A stretch of DNA of 64,000 nt. It comes from 62-47 sp044463945. GTDB lineage: Bacteria; Pseudomonadota; Alphaproteobacteria; Rhizobiales; Xanthobacteraceae. Where the stretch lies: positions 62,001-126,000 of the forward strand of contig JBIQLW010000001.1 in NCBI GenBank assembly GCA_044463945.1, written 5' to 3'. Under the pieces are notes generated by a model. The model did not search any database. It saw only the letters and a list, made by a program, of their open reading frames with translations, and was not told where the DNA came from. Each line of letters begins with the position of its first letter. Position 1 is the stretch's first letter. Shown here one piece after another: positions 28,147 through 36,948 of the stretch. The translations under genes and the position numbers were made by a program.

Positions 28147-28659
28147 TCAGTTCGTGCTGCCGATCAGGCTTTCCAGAAGCCGCTTCAGTTCGCTGGTCGA
28201 TTTGTCGCCGTAGCTCTGGATGATGTGATCTTCCTGACGCTGCGCGAGCGAGGTGAGGCGCTTGGCGAGGGTCTTTCCGCGATCCGACAGGTGCATTAGG
28301 ACGCGGCGGCGATCCGAGGGGTCCTGAACGCGATAGACCAGCGCATCGGAGACCATGCGGTCGATCATTTTGGTGAGTGTGGGATGATTGAGCAGAACGG
28401 CGTCGGCAAGCTCTCCCATCGAATGGCCTTTGCCATCGGAGAGGATCGTCAGGACGCGCCATTGCTCAACCGGCACGCCTTCCTTGCGCAGACGGCTCTC
28501 GAGCTGTCGATTGATTTCCCGGTTGGCCTGAGCGAGCAGGTAGGCAAGATGATCGCTGATTGCGGGTTTCTGAGCGGGGTTTTTGGCCACGGCTATGACT
28601 TTGCATTGCGCAGATTGAATGAATGTTTGGCGTCTGCTGCGCGTTCCATGCGCAACCAT
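28147..28659 (-). CDS. MarR-family transcriptional regulator
   Basis: A MarR-type winged-helix regulator of about 150-170 residues. The DNA-binding part (HSMGELADAVLLNHPTLTKM, VYRVQDPSDRRRVLMHLSDRG with the wing) is clear, preceded by the dimer helix (ISDHLAYLLAQANREINRQL). The start is uncertain: ATG 28659 is used, GTG 28590 gives a more typical 147-residue protein, and TTG 28713 would run through the putative operator. It lies between the two amide modules, divergent from module B, and probably represses module B and itself. The ligand is not known. Confidence 0.85.
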   Translation of the reverse strand: MVAHGTRSRRQTFIQSAQCKVIAVAKNPAQKPAISDHLAYLLAQANREINRQLESRLRKEGVPVEQWRVLTILSDGKGHSMGELADAVLLNHPTLTKMIDRMVSDALVYRVQDPSDRRRVLMHLSDRGKTLAKRLTSLAQRQEDHIIQSYGDKSTSELKRLLESLIGSTN

Positions 28660-28673
28660 ATGCACGGCAAAGG

Positions 28674-28706
28674 TTGAAAATTCAATGTTTTCCCCTAAAA
28701 TATTTT
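28674..28706. promoter_or_regulatory. AT-rich palindromes, candidate MarR operator
   Basis: In the short divergent region, TTGAA-AA-TTCAA (28674-28685) is a 5-bp inverted repeat with a two-base centre, and AAAATATTTT (28697-28706) is a perfect 10-bp palindrome. Such AT-rich symmetric sites are typical MarR operators. A related block, TTGAAAA then GGAAAATATTTCC, recurs at 29964-29983 before the amidase gene of module B. Confidence 0.5.
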
Positions 28707-28763
28707 CAATCAACCAAAAAAGTACGTGCCGATCTGTGGACGGGATCGGAGAGGAGGCGGGTT

Positions 28764-29945
28764 TTGCAGCTCATCAGTGGTCACGGAATTCCGGCGCCCG
28801 CCGTGATGTCGCCCTTCGTCTTGCTGAACCAGCCGCCGGGCTCGCCCCTGCGCTTGCCCCGGTTCATGGGCGGCGATATTCCGGAGCCGGGACGCTCGCG
28901 GCGTAAATTCCGCATCGCCAACTTCGTGACGTCGTTTGGCTCTCCCGGAATCTGGGGGCCGGTGACCACCAACGCCACGCTGCTCGCGGCGTCGGAGATC
29001 AACCGGCGCGGCGGGATTCTCGGCCGCGAGATCGAGGTGGTGATATGCGAGGCGGGCGGCGCGCTCGAAGACGTGGCGCGCCGCGCGAGCGACGCGATCG
29101 AGTTCGACGAAATCGATCTGGTGATGGGGTCGCATATCAGCGCCGTCCGGCTTGCCCTGCGCAAAGCCATCGGGGGGCGTGTGCCTTATATCTACACGCC
29201 GGTTTATGAGGGCGGCGAACGGACGCCCGGCGTGCTGGCGATCGGGGAGACGCCGCGCAGCCAGAGCCGGCCGGCGATCCAGTGGCTGGCGACGGCGAAG
29301 AACGCGTCGCGCTGGTACCTGATCGGCAGCGATTACGTCTGGCCGTGGCTCTCTCATCGCGCCATTAAAAAATACATCTCGGAAGCCGGTGGGCGCGTCG
29401 TCGGCGAGGAGTTCGTGCCGCTCGGCATCGACAACCACGACGTTCATCTGGCGCGCATTCGCGCCGCGAAGCCGGACGTCGTGGCGATCTCGCTGATCGG
29501 CGCGGACAGCATCGCGTTCAATCGCTCGTTCGGCGAGTCCGGCCTCGGCGGTAAGATGCTTCGTCTCGCCGGCGCGATGGATGAAACGGTTCTGTTGGGG
29601 ATCGGCGCGGACAATACCGAGAATCTTTTCTGCTCGTCCGGCTATTTCAACGGCATCCGGTCGCTGGAGAACGAGGCTTTCCTGGAGCGCTACCGCGCGG
29701 CCTTCGGCGCCTGCGCGCCGCCGGTGGGATCGGTCGGCGAATCCAACTACGAGGGTCTGCACTTCCTCGAAACGATTGCGCAACAGGCGGGCTCGGTCGG
29801 GTCGCGCGCGTTGCTCTCGGCCGCCGCAAATACTGTCTACAACAGCGTCCGCGGGCCGGTGGTCGTGCGCAACGGGCGCGCCACCATGCCGATCTTTTTG
29901 GCCGAGGCCGACGGGCTCGAATTCAGGATCGTCGCCCAGTTCTGA
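28764..29945 (+). CDS. AmiC/UrtA-like ligand-binding protein without signal peptide
   Basis: A 393-residue Peripla_BP_6-type protein related to AmiC, UrtA and FmdD (FRIANFVTSFGSPGIWGPVT, GGILGREIEVVICEAGGALE, VPYIYTPVYEGGERTPGVLA). I start it at TTG 28764, four bases after GAGAGGAGG; the nearest in-frame ATG is later and lacks a ribosome site. No signal peptide or lipobox is seen, so it is probably cytosolic like AmiC, but no AmiR partner lies beside it. It is first in the module B operon, under the MarR gene's divergent promoter. It may be an amide sensor for another antiterminator, perhaps the AmiR at 18522, or a chaperone-like buffer. Confidence 0.8.
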   Translation: MQLISGHGIPAPAVMSPFVLLNQPPGSPLRLPRFMGGDIPEPGRSRRKFRIANFVTSFGSPGIWGPVTTNATLLAASEINRRGGILGREIEVVICEAGGALEDVARRASDAIEFDEIDLVMGSHISAVRLALRKAIGGRVPYIYTPVYEGGERTPGVLAIGETPRSQSRPAIQWLATAKNASRWYLIGSDYVWPWLSHRAIKKYISEAGGRVVGEEFVPLGIDNHDVHLARIRAAKPDVVAISLIGADSIAFNRSFGESGLGGKMLRLAGAMDETVLLGIGADNTENLFCSSGYFNGIRSLENEAFLERYRAAFGACAPPVGSVGESNYEGLHFLETIAQQAGSVGSRALLSAAANTVYNSVRGPVVVRNGRATMPIFLAEADGLEFRIVAQF

Positions 29946-29963
29946 TCTTGCATTAGATAATAC

Positions 29964-29983
29964 TTGAAAAGGAAAATATTTCC
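29964..29983. promoter_or_regulatory. Second copy of the AT-rich operator-like block
   Basis: TTGAAAA (29964-29970) directly followed by GGAAA-ATA-TTTCC (29971-29983), a 5-bp inverted repeat. It resembles the block at 28674-28706 and sits in a strongly AT-rich stretch after the AmiC-like gene, so module B may have an internal, co-regulated promoter in front of the amidase. Confidence 0.4.
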
Positions 29984-30051
29984 GTATCTATTAATCGGGC
30001 TTGTCCAACCGAGCCGCGTCCGCACCGCTTATCGGCCGGATGCGCACAATC

Positions 30052-30073
30052 CGGTTCGATGGCTGTCGAACCG
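30052..30073. promoter_or_regulatory. Hairpin just upstream of the module B amidase
   Basis: CGGTTCGA (30052-30059) pairs perfectly with TCGAACCG (30066-30073) across a six-base loop TGGCTG. It ends seven bases before the GGAGGG ribosome site. The loop starts with T rather than A, so it is not an ANTAR-type hexaloop. It may modulate translation or be an operator. Confidence 0.4.
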
Positions 30074-30089
30074 ATCCGATGGAGGGACC

Positions 30090-31604
30090 GTGTCCGTATC
30101 ACTTCCGACCCCCGACCAATTGCGCTCGGTCGCGGCGCAGTGCGGTTTGTCGCTGACATCCGAAGATGTCGTGTCTTTCCTCGGCCTGATGCGTGGTTCG
30201 ATCGACGCTTACAACGCCGTCGCCGCGATGCCTGACGAGCTTCCGGCTGTGACCTATCAGCGCACGCCGGGCTACGCGCCCGCGCCGAAAGATAATCCGC
30301 GCAATGCCTGGTATCGCAAGACCAGCGTCAAGGGCGCGCCGAAGGGCAAGCTGAAGGGTCGCACCGTCGCGCTGAAAGACAACATCATGCTCGCGGGCGT
30401 GCCGATGATGAACGGATCGGCGACGCTGGAAGGCTTCGTGCCGGATTTTGACGCCACCATCGTCACGCGGATGCTCGATGCCGGCGCGGAGATCGTCGGC
30501 AAGACCCACTGCGAAAACTTCTGCATGTCCGGCGGCAGCCACACCAACGCGATCGGCGCAGTGCATAACCCGCACAAGATGGGTTATTCGGCCGGCGGAT
30601 CGTCGTCCGGCAGCGCCGTCGTAGTCGCGCTCGGCGAGGCCGACATGGCGATCGGCGGCGACCAGGGCGGATCGATCCGGATGCCGTCGTCGTTCAGCGG
30701 CACCTACGGCATGAAACCGACCTGGGGGCTGGTACCGTATACCGGCATCATGCCGATCGAGATCGTGATCGATCACACCGGCCCGATGACCGCTAACGTC
30801 GCCGACAACGCGCTGCTGCTCGAAGTGATCGCCGGCGACGACGGCTACGATCCGCGGATCAAGTCTCCCAAGGTGGAGCAGTACACCAAGGCGCTGGGCA
30901 AGGGCGTCAAGGGCCTGAAGATCGCGGTCGTCGAGGAGGGCTTTCAGCAGCCGGGCGCGGAAGCCGATGTCAATGAAAGCGTGCGAGAGGCGGCGAAGCG
31001 GCTGCGCAGCCTTGGCGCTACTGTCGATAACGTCTCGATCCCGATGCATCTTTCCGGTCTGCCGATCTGGACGCCGATTGGCACCGAAGGCATGACGCAG
31101 ACGATGATGTTCGGTGACGGCTACGGTCTCAGCCGCATGGATCTGTACTCCAACGCCATGATGGATTTCCATCGCGGCTGGCGTCGGCAAGCGGATGCCT
31201 TGTCGGAGACCACCAAGCTGATGCTGATGCTCGGGACCTACATCAACAACACCTACGGCCCGAAATACTATGGAAAGGCCATCAATCTCAGCAGGCGGTA
31301 CACCGCGGCCTACGATAAGGTGCTTGCGGATTACGATCTGCTCCTGATGCCGACGACGCCGATGAAGGCGACACCGTTGCCGGGACCCGATGCCAGCCGC
31401 GAGGAATACGTGCAGCGGGCGTTCGAGATGATCGTCAACACCGCGCCCTTCGACGTCACGCATCATCCGGCGATGTCGATCCCCTGCGGAATGTCGGACG
31501 GTCTGCCCGTCGGGCTGATGCTGGTGGGCCGCCATTTCGACGAGATGACGATCTATCGCGCCGCACATGCTTTCGAGCAGGCCGGTGACTGGAAGAAGAT
31601 GTAG
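30090..31604 (+). CDS. Amidase of the nitrile-pathway (Rhodococcus-type) subgroup
   Basis: A 504-residue amidase-signature hydrolase starting at GTG 30090 behind GGAGGG. The triad is Lys96 (TVALKDN), cis-Ser171 (YSAGGSSSGS) and Ser195 (GGDQGGSIRMPS), the same numbering known for the Rhodococcus N-771 amidase. The N-terminal extension (YQRTPGYAPAPKDNPRNAWY) is typical of the enantioselective amidases that follow nitrile hydratase. It hydrolyses an amide to acid and ammonia in the cytosol. No nitrile hydratase gene is present here, so imported amides are the likely substrate. It is followed by module B's importer. Confidence 0.92.
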   Translation: MSVSLPTPDQLRSVAAQCGLSLTSEDVVSFLGLMRGSIDAYNAVAAMPDELPAVTYQRTPGYAPAPKDNPRNAWYRKTSVKGAPKGKLKGRTVALKDNIMLAGVPMMNGSATLEGFVPDFDATIVTRMLDAGAEIVGKTHCENFCMSGGSHTNAIGAVHNPHKMGYSAGGSSSGSAVVVALGEADMAIGGDQGGSIRMPSSFSGTYGMKPTWGLVPYTGIMPIEIVIDHTGPMTANVADNALLLEVIAGDDGYDPRIKSPKVEQYTKALGKGVKGLKIAVVEEGFQQPGAEADVNESVREAAKRLRSLGATVDNVSIPMHLSGLPIWTPIGTEGMTQTMMFGDGYGLSRMDLYSNAMMDFHRGWRRQADALSETTKLMLMLGTYINNTYGPKYYGKAINLSRRYTAAYDKVLADYDLLLMPTTPMKATPLPGPDASREEYVQRAFEMIVNTAPFDVTHHPAMSIPCGMSDGLPVGLMLVGRHFDEMTIYRAAHAFEQAGDWKKM

Positions 31605-31637
31605 GGCATCGCATGCAGCGATCGGAAGGTCCGTCGC

Positions 31638-32495
31638 ATGGATAGCGCGTTCATTGCCGCATTCGAGATTCTGAGCTTCGGAGCGATCATCGTGCTGGTG
31701 ACGCTCGGGCTCGGAATCATCGCCAGCATGATGGGGATCTTCAATTTCGCGCAGGGCGAGTTCGTCTTGCTCGGTGCCTATGTTACGTATCTTGCGGCGA
31801 CGGCCGGATTGCCGGTCTGGGTCGGGATGCTGGCGGCGCCGTTCGTCGTCGGGCTGTTCGGATTCGTGCTGGAGCGGTTGATCATACGGCGATTCTATCT
31901 CGCGCCGATCGTCGCCATGCTGGGCACCTACGCGATCGGCCTGATCATCCGCGAGGCTGTGCGCGGCCTGATCGGCGGCCGCTACATCTCGGTGTCGGAG
32001 CCGCTCGGCGGGTCGCTGGATTTCGGCGACATTCATGTGTCGATGTGGCGCTTCGTGATTATCGTCATCACGGTGCTGGTGATGGTCGCCAGCTATCTGC
32101 TGCTGGCGCGCACGACCTTCGGGCTGAAGATCCGCGCGACGCTGGAGAATCCGGCGCTCGCGCGCGCGTCGGGGATCAACACCTCGGCGATCTACGGCTC
32201 GACATTCGCTTTCGGCGCGGCGCTGGCCGGGCTTGCGGGCGCGCTGGTAGTGCCGGTGTTCACGCTGTTCGCCGATCTTGGCATCCGGTTTCTGATCCAG
32301 GGCTTTGTGGCGGTGATGGTCGGCGGCATCGGATCGTTCGGGGGGCCGGTCGCGGGTGCGGGCATCATCGGCGTTCTGAGCGCAGCGCTGCCATGGGTGA
32401 TGGCGCCGGTCGTCGCTGACGTTCTGGTCTTCGTACTGGCGATTGTCTTCATCAAATTCCGGCCGCAGGGCCTTCTTTCGGGAAAAGGGGTGTGA
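31638..32495 (+). CDS. Branched-chain/urea-type ABC permease, LivH family
   Basis: A 285-residue LivH/UrtB-type permease with about eight membrane helices and the N-terminal signature MMGIFNFAQGEFVLLGAYV. It begins 33 bases after the amidase stop and is the first transporter gene of module B. It resembles the counterpart at 24724 but is clearly a separate lineage, not a recent duplicate. Confidence 0.92.
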   Translation: MDSAFIAAFEILSFGAIIVLVTLGLGIIASMMGIFNFAQGEFVLLGAYVTYLAATAGLPVWVGMLAAPFVVGLFGFVLERLIIRRFYLAPIVAMLGTYAIGLIIREAVRGLIGGRYISVSEPLGGSLDFGDIHVSMWRFVIIVITVLVMVASYLLLARTTFGLKIRATLENPALARASGINTSAIYGSTFAFGAALAGLAGALVVPVFTLFADLGIRFLIQGFVAVMVGGIGSFGGPVAGAGIIGVLSAALPWVMAPVVADVLVFVLAIVFIKFRPQGLLSGKGV

Positions 32496-32497
32496 CG

Positions 32498-33718
32498 ATG
32501 TTCGACGAAACATACAACCTGAGCCGGCGCAGGTTTCTTGGCAGCTTCGCCTTTACGACCGGTGCGATCGCGACCGGCGTGGGAAGCTGGGTGATCCCGG
32601 CGGATTGGGCCAATGCCGCAGCCGGCCCGATCAAGGTCGGCATCGCGACCGACATCACCGGGGCCATGGCCTATGGCGGCAACGCCGATGCCAACGTCGC
32701 CCGCATGGTCATCAAGGACATCAACGACAAGGGCGGATTGCTCGGGCGGCCGCTCGAGCTGCATATCGAGGATACCGCGTCGAACGAGGCGGTTGCCGTC
32801 GGCAACGTGCGCAAGCTGGTGCAGCGCGACAAGGTCGACATGGTGCTGGGAGGCATCACCAGCTCGATGCGGAACGCCATTAAGGACCCGATCGTGACGC
32901 GGGGGAAGACCCTCTATATCTATCCCCAGCTCTACGAAGGCAAGGAATGCACACCATACCTGTTCTGCACCGGTCCGACGCCGGCGCAGCAGTGCGACGA
33001 GTTCATTCCATGGCTGATCAAGAATGGCGGCAAGCGGTTCGCGCTGCCGAGCGCTAACTACATCTGGCCGCACACGCTTAACGCTTATGCCCGGAAACTG
33101 ATTGAGGCGAACGGCGGCGAAGTGATCTTCGAGGAGTATTATCCGCTAGATCAGGTGGAATTCAGCGCGACCGTCAACAAAATCATCTCGAACAAGGTGG
33201 ATGTGGTCTTCAACACCATCATCCCGCCGGGAGTCGGGCCGTTCTTCAAACAGCTCTCCGAAGCCGGCTTCCTGAAAAACGGCGGACGGCTAGCCTGCGT
33301 TTACTACGACGAGAACACCCTGAACATCAATCAGCCGGAGGAAATCGAGGGGCTCGCGAGTTGCCTCGACTATTTCAAGGTCCTCGCCAAGGACGATCCG
33401 GTCAGCGGCCGCATTCAGGCCGAATACGACAAGGAGTTTCCCGGCAAGTTCCTGCTGGCCGCCGGCAGCGCGGCGACCGGAACATATCGCGGCCTGAAGC
33501 TTTGGGAAGCCGCCGTCAAGGAAGCTGGCAAGCTGGATCGTGAATCGGTGGCGGCGGCACTGGATCACGCCAAGATCGCCGAAGCGCCTGGCGGCCCTGC
33601 GGAGATGGTGCCGGGCAAGCGCCACTGCAAGATGAATATGTACACGGCCGTCGCCAAGAGCGGAACATACGAGATCGTGGCGCGCAGCCAAGGTCTCGTG
33701 GACCCGAAGGAATGTTGA
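32498..33718 (+). CDS. ABC substrate-binding protein, amide/urea type, Tat-exported
   Basis: A 406-residue Peripla_BP_6 binding protein. The N-terminus has a canonical Tat motif, SRRRFLG (9-15), followed by a hydrophobic segment, so it is exported folded. The mature part (IKVGIATDITGAMAYGGNAD, GGLLGRPLELHIEDTASNEA) is FmdD/UrtA-like. ATG 32498 is used; a GTG six bases earlier is also possible. Its gene sits between the two permease genes, an order different from module A, where the binding protein leads. Confidence 0.9.
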   Translation: MFDETYNLSRRRFLGSFAFTTGAIATGVGSWVIPADWANAAAGPIKVGIATDITGAMAYGGNADANVARMVIKDINDKGGLLGRPLELHIEDTASNEAVAVGNVRKLVQRDKVDMVLGGITSSMRNAIKDPIVTRGKTLYIYPQLYEGKECTPYLFCTGPTPAQQCDEFIPWLIKNGGKRFALPSANYIWPHTLNAYARKLIEANGGEVIFEEYYPLDQVEFSATVNKIISNKVDVVFNTIIPPGVGPFFKQLSEAGFLKNGGRLACVYYDENTLNINQPEEIEGLASCLDYFKVLAKDDPVSGRIQAEYDKEFPGKFLLAAGSAATGTYRGLKLWEAAVKEAGKLDRESVAAALDHAKIAEAPGGPAEMVPGKRHCKMNMYTAVAKSGTYEIVARSQGLVDPKEC

Positions 33719-33752
33719 TGGCGTCGGCGGTTCTCCTGCGCAGGACGTCACG

Positions 33753-34790
33753 ATGACGCAGATCGCACCAACAGCCCTCGCCAAACCGGCGAGGGCGCAG
33801 CGCCGGGCGGTCCTGCCGTTCCTGGAGATCGGGACCCTTGCCGTTGCGCTGATCCTGCCGCTGGTGCTTCAGGACTACCTCACGGTGTTCGCGACGCGGG
33901 TTCTGATCCTCGCGATCTTCGCGCTCTCGTTCGATCTGGTCTGGGGGTACGCGGGCATCATGAGTTTCGGGCAGGCGTTGTTCTTCGGCGCCGGCGGTTA
34001 CGGTGTCGCGCTGCTGGCGCGGGACCTCGACATCGCATCGCTGTTGCTGGTTCTGCCGGCCGGTGCTGTCATCGGTCTGGTATTCTCGCTTCTCATCGGC
34101 GGCTTCCTGCTGCTGGGCCGGCATCCGGCCAGCGTCATCTTTGTCGCGCTGGGCACGCTGACCGGCGCTTACGCGGCCGACCGGCTGGCGCGAGGGTGGT
34201 ACTATCTCGGCGGCCAGAACGGCATTCCCTCGATTCCGCCGATGTCGCTGGGCGCGTATGATCTCACCGAGGGGCCGGTCTTCTACTACTTCGTCCTCGC
34301 CATCCTCGTTGCGATCTATATCGGATGCCGCTTTCTGGTGCGCTCGCAATTCGGTCTGGCGCTGGCCGGGCTGCGCGAGAACGAGCAGCGTATCGCTTTC
34401 TTTGGTTACAAGGTCCAGCATCTCAAGCTGATCGTGTTTGCGCTGGGCGGGGCCATTGCCGGGCTCGGCGGCAGCCTCTACGCGTTTCATGAAGGATTCG
34501 TCTGGCCGAATATTCTTGGCGTCGTGATTTCGACTCAGGTCGTGCTGTACGTCCTGTTTGGCGGCTCGGGGACTCTGATTGGCGCGATCATCGGCGCGGT
34601 CGTCATCGAAGGCGTCAGCTTTTGGCTGTCGGACAACTATCGCGAGATCTGGCCGATCATTCTCGGTGGGTTGCTGCTGCTGGTGATCTTGTTCCGCCCC
34701 TCGGGTCTGGTCAGCCTGTTGCTCAGCGAGCGCGAGCGTGTCGGAAGTTTCGGGCGTCCGCCGAAAGGAGGACGTCGTGGCTCTGCTTGA
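33753..34790 (+). CDS. Branched-chain/urea-type ABC permease, LivM family
   Basis: A 345-residue LivM/UrtC-type permease with about ten helices. FDLVWGYAGIMSFGQALFFG and SQFGLALAGLRENEQRIAFF are the family motifs, the second being the ATPase-coupling loop. It partners the LivH-type protein encoded 1.3 kb upstream. Its last codons overlap the start of the next ATPase gene by 14 bases. Confidence 0.92.
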   Translation: MTQIAPTALAKPARAQRRAVLPFLEIGTLAVALILPLVLQDYLTVFATRVLILAIFALSFDLVWGYAGIMSFGQALFFGAGGYGVALLARDLDIASLLLVLPAGAVIGLVFSLLIGGFLLLGRHPASVIFVALGTLTGAYAADRLARGWYYLGGQNGIPSIPPMSLGAYDLTEGPVFYYFVLAILVAIYIGCRFLVRSQFGLALAGLRENEQRIAFFGYKVQHLKLIVFALGGAIAGLGGSLYAFHEGFVWPNILGVVISTQVVLYVLFGGSGTLIGAIIGAVVIEGVSFWLSDNYREIWPIILGGLLLLVILFRPSGLVSLLLSERERVGSFGRPPKGGRRGSA

Positions 34791-35511
34791 GGCGAAGGGA
34801 ATCGTCAAGAGCTTCGGCAAGCTGACGGCGCTGAATGATGCCGGTCTTGTGGTGTCCGAGAATGAGTTTCACGGATTGATTGGGCCGAATGGCTCGGGCA
34901 AGAGCACGCTGATGAAATGCGTGGCCGGCGCCGAAACTCCCTCGGCCGGCGCGATCCGCTTCGCCGGAAACGATATCACCGGCCTGTCACCTGCCGATCG
35001 CGCCCGTGCCGGAATGAGTCTGAAATTCCAGATCACCAGCGTCTTCCCGGCTCTGACGCTTTACGACAACATTCTGCTGTCGCTTCAGGCGGATACCCCG
35101 CTGTTCGGATTGATACTATCACGGTCACGCGGTGCGCTGCACGATCAGGTTATGACCATGCTGGAACAATTTCGGCTGGTACACAGAGCTCATGAGGCCG
35201 CCGCGACACTGTCGCATGGTCAACAACAATGGTTGGAAATCGCGATGGCTTTAGCGGTGCGGCCGCGCCTGTTGCTGTTGGACGAACCTACGGGTGGCAT
35301 GAGCCTGGAGGAACGGCGTGTGACCGGTGAACTGCTACAGCCGATCAAGTCGCATTGTTCGCTGGTGATCGTCGAGCACGATCTGGATTTCATCCGCGAT
35401 ATCTGCGACCGCCTCACCGTGCTCGATCAGGGGCAGGTGCTGGCGACCGGGACCGTCAGCGAAATCCAGGCCAATCCGAAGGTTCAGGAGGTTTATCTGC
35501 GCCGTGCCTGA
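34777..35511 (+). CDS. ABC transporter ATP-binding protein, LivG/UrtD-like
   Basis: A 244-residue ATPase. GTG 34777 is chosen because AAAGGAGG lies just before it; translation from 34738 would add 13 atypical residues. Walker A GPNGSGKST (36-44), signature LSHGQQQ (145-151), Walker B LLLLDEP (165-171) and the EHD switch are intact. It forms a heterodimer with the following LivF-type ATPase, whose start it overlaps by eight bases. Confidence 0.92.
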   Translation: MALLEAKGIVKSFGKLTALNDAGLVVSENEFHGLIGPNGSGKSTLMKCVAGAETPSAGAIRFAGNDITGLSPADRARAGMSLKFQITSVFPALTLYDNILLSLQADTPLFGLILSRSRGALHDQVMTMLEQFRLVHRAHEAAATLSHGQQQWLEIAMALAVRPRLLLLDEPTGGMSLEERRVTGELLQPIKSHCSLVIVEHDLDFIRDICDRLTVLDQGQVLATGTVSEIQANPKVQEVYLRRA

Positions 35512-36205
35512 GCAATCATTCCTTCAGATCGAGGCGCTCGACGCGGGCTATGGCGGAAGTCAGGTCCTGTTCGGGGTCGATATCGCCATTCCTCGCAAGG
35601 GAGCGGTCGCGATTCTCGGCCGCAACGGCGCCGGCAAAACCACGCTGATGAAGACGATCATGGGCGAACTGGAGGTTCGCGGCGGTGGCCTGCGCTTCGA
35701 CGGCATCGATATCGCGCGGATGCCCACCGAGAAGCGCGTCCGACTCGGCCTCGGCTACGTCCCGCAGGAGCATTCGGTGTTCGCGCGGCTGTCGGTGCGG
35801 GACAATCTAGCCATCGGGGCCCTGACCAATAAGGACAGGAGTGCCATCGAACGCGTGCTCGAGATTTTCCCGAAGCTCGGCGCGCGGCTCGACCAGGCGG
35901 CCGGGACGCTATCCGGCGGCGAGCGAAAGATGCTTGCCATGGCGCGCGCGCTCTTGGCGGATCCGCGCCTGTTGTTGCTCGACGAGCCGACCGAGGGCGT
36001 CTGGATCGGCGTGATCGACGAGATCATCGACCGCCTGAAACTATTGGCGGAGCAGATCGCGATCGTGATCGTCGAACAGCATCTCGAACTGGCGCTCGGT
36101 GTCGCGAGCTATGCCTATGTTCTCGATCGCGGCCGGATCGCGCTGTCGGGCGAATCGAACGCGGTTCGAAACGACCCGGAGCTGCTGCGCTGCCTCGCAC
36201 CCTGA
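35504..36205 (+). CDS. ABC transporter ATP-binding protein, LivF/UrtE-like
   Basis: A 233-residue ATPase starting at GTG 35504. Walker A GRNGAGKTT (39-47), Q-loop in GYVPQEHSVFARLSVRDNL, signature LSGGERK (136-142) and Walker B LLLLDEP (156-162) are present. After the Walker B the usual EPTEGVQPSIV reads EPTEGVWIGVI, a local departure next to the D-loop that could affect the ATPase dimer contact. It is the last gene of module B. Confidence 0.9.
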   Translation: MPEQSFLQIEALDAGYGGSQVLFGVDIAIPRKGAVAILGRNGAGKTTLMKTIMGELEVRGGGLRFDGIDIARMPTEKRVRLGLGYVPQEHSVFARLSVRDNLAIGALTNKDRSAIERVLEIFPKLGARLDQAAGTLSGGERKMLAMARALLADPRLLLLDEPTEGVWIGVIDEIIDRLKLLAEQIAIVIVEQHLELALGVASYAYVLDRGRIALSGESNAVRNDPELLRCLAP

Positions 36206-36423
36206 AGTAGTCTCACTATAACGCCTGAGTTCTTCGTTGTGCTGGATTGACTGTTGACGCGTCGTCGCGAGGATCTAAAGGCGTAAAAGTTGATCCTATC
36301 TGATTATTATACTGGAATATTTGTCGATAAGTATCAGATTTGTGTCCCCCTTTATGAACACCCTCGTCACAATAAAAATGATATTTTAACGATGTAAGAG
36401 TTAGCGGCTTTATTCTCGCCCGC

Positions 36424-36948
36424 TTGCAGCAGTGGTTCAAGGAACCTGCCGGCCGGTTGCCGCCTGCCGTCGCCATCATGGATGACGATGTGGTTTCGGA
36501 CAGCGCTACGACACCGGTACCTGAAGATACGCCGCCGGTCCGTCCTTTCGAGCCGTTCGCCGAGCTGTCGAGCCGGCCCGGTACGCACGCGCCGCATCTG
36601 GTGGTCGAGCGCCGCGGCCAACAGCTCTCGACGCACGATCTGTTCGGCCGAGGCTTCGCTCTGCTGTGTGGCGATCCGGCATGGCTGCAGGCAGCGGATC
36701 GCTTGCGCGAGGATTGTTGCATTCCGCTTAACTGCCATATCTTCGGTCCGTTCGGCGATCTCGACGATCCTGAAGGACGCTGGCCTCGCGCTTATGGCGT
36801 GGGCGACGACAGCGCCGTGCTGATTAGCCTCGATGGCTTCGTGGTATGGCGTGCACTAGGCGCGGAGATCGATATCGAAGGTCGGCTTGTCCAGGTTCTC
36901 TACGAGATCGGTGTACGTGCTGATCACCGCGACGGGGCGCGTCGATGA
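36424..36948 (+). pseudogene. C-terminal remnant of an FAD-dependent aromatic monooxygenase
   Basis: The frame reads RPGTHAPHLVVERRGQQLST, LFGRGFALLCGDPAWLQAAD, then VLISLDGFVVWRA: the thioredoxin-like C-terminal domain of PheA/TfdB-type flavin hydroxylases. The FAD-binding and substrate domains (about 400 residues) are absent; upstream DNA is AT-rich and unrelated. The remaining 174 codons are open but should be inactive. Its stop overlaps the next start (ATGA), a relic of an operon. Confidence 0.75.

Noticed and set aside
30048..30075. GGTTCGA-containing hairpin resembling a tRNA T-arm
   Set aside because: No acceptor, D or anticodon arms are found around it, so it is not a tRNA gene.
30099..32513. 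804-residue leftward open frame opposite the second amidase and permease
   Set aside because: It lies fully antisense to two genes with clear families, is rich in Arg, His, Asp and Gln, and has no motif: a codon-bias shadow of GC-rich genes.
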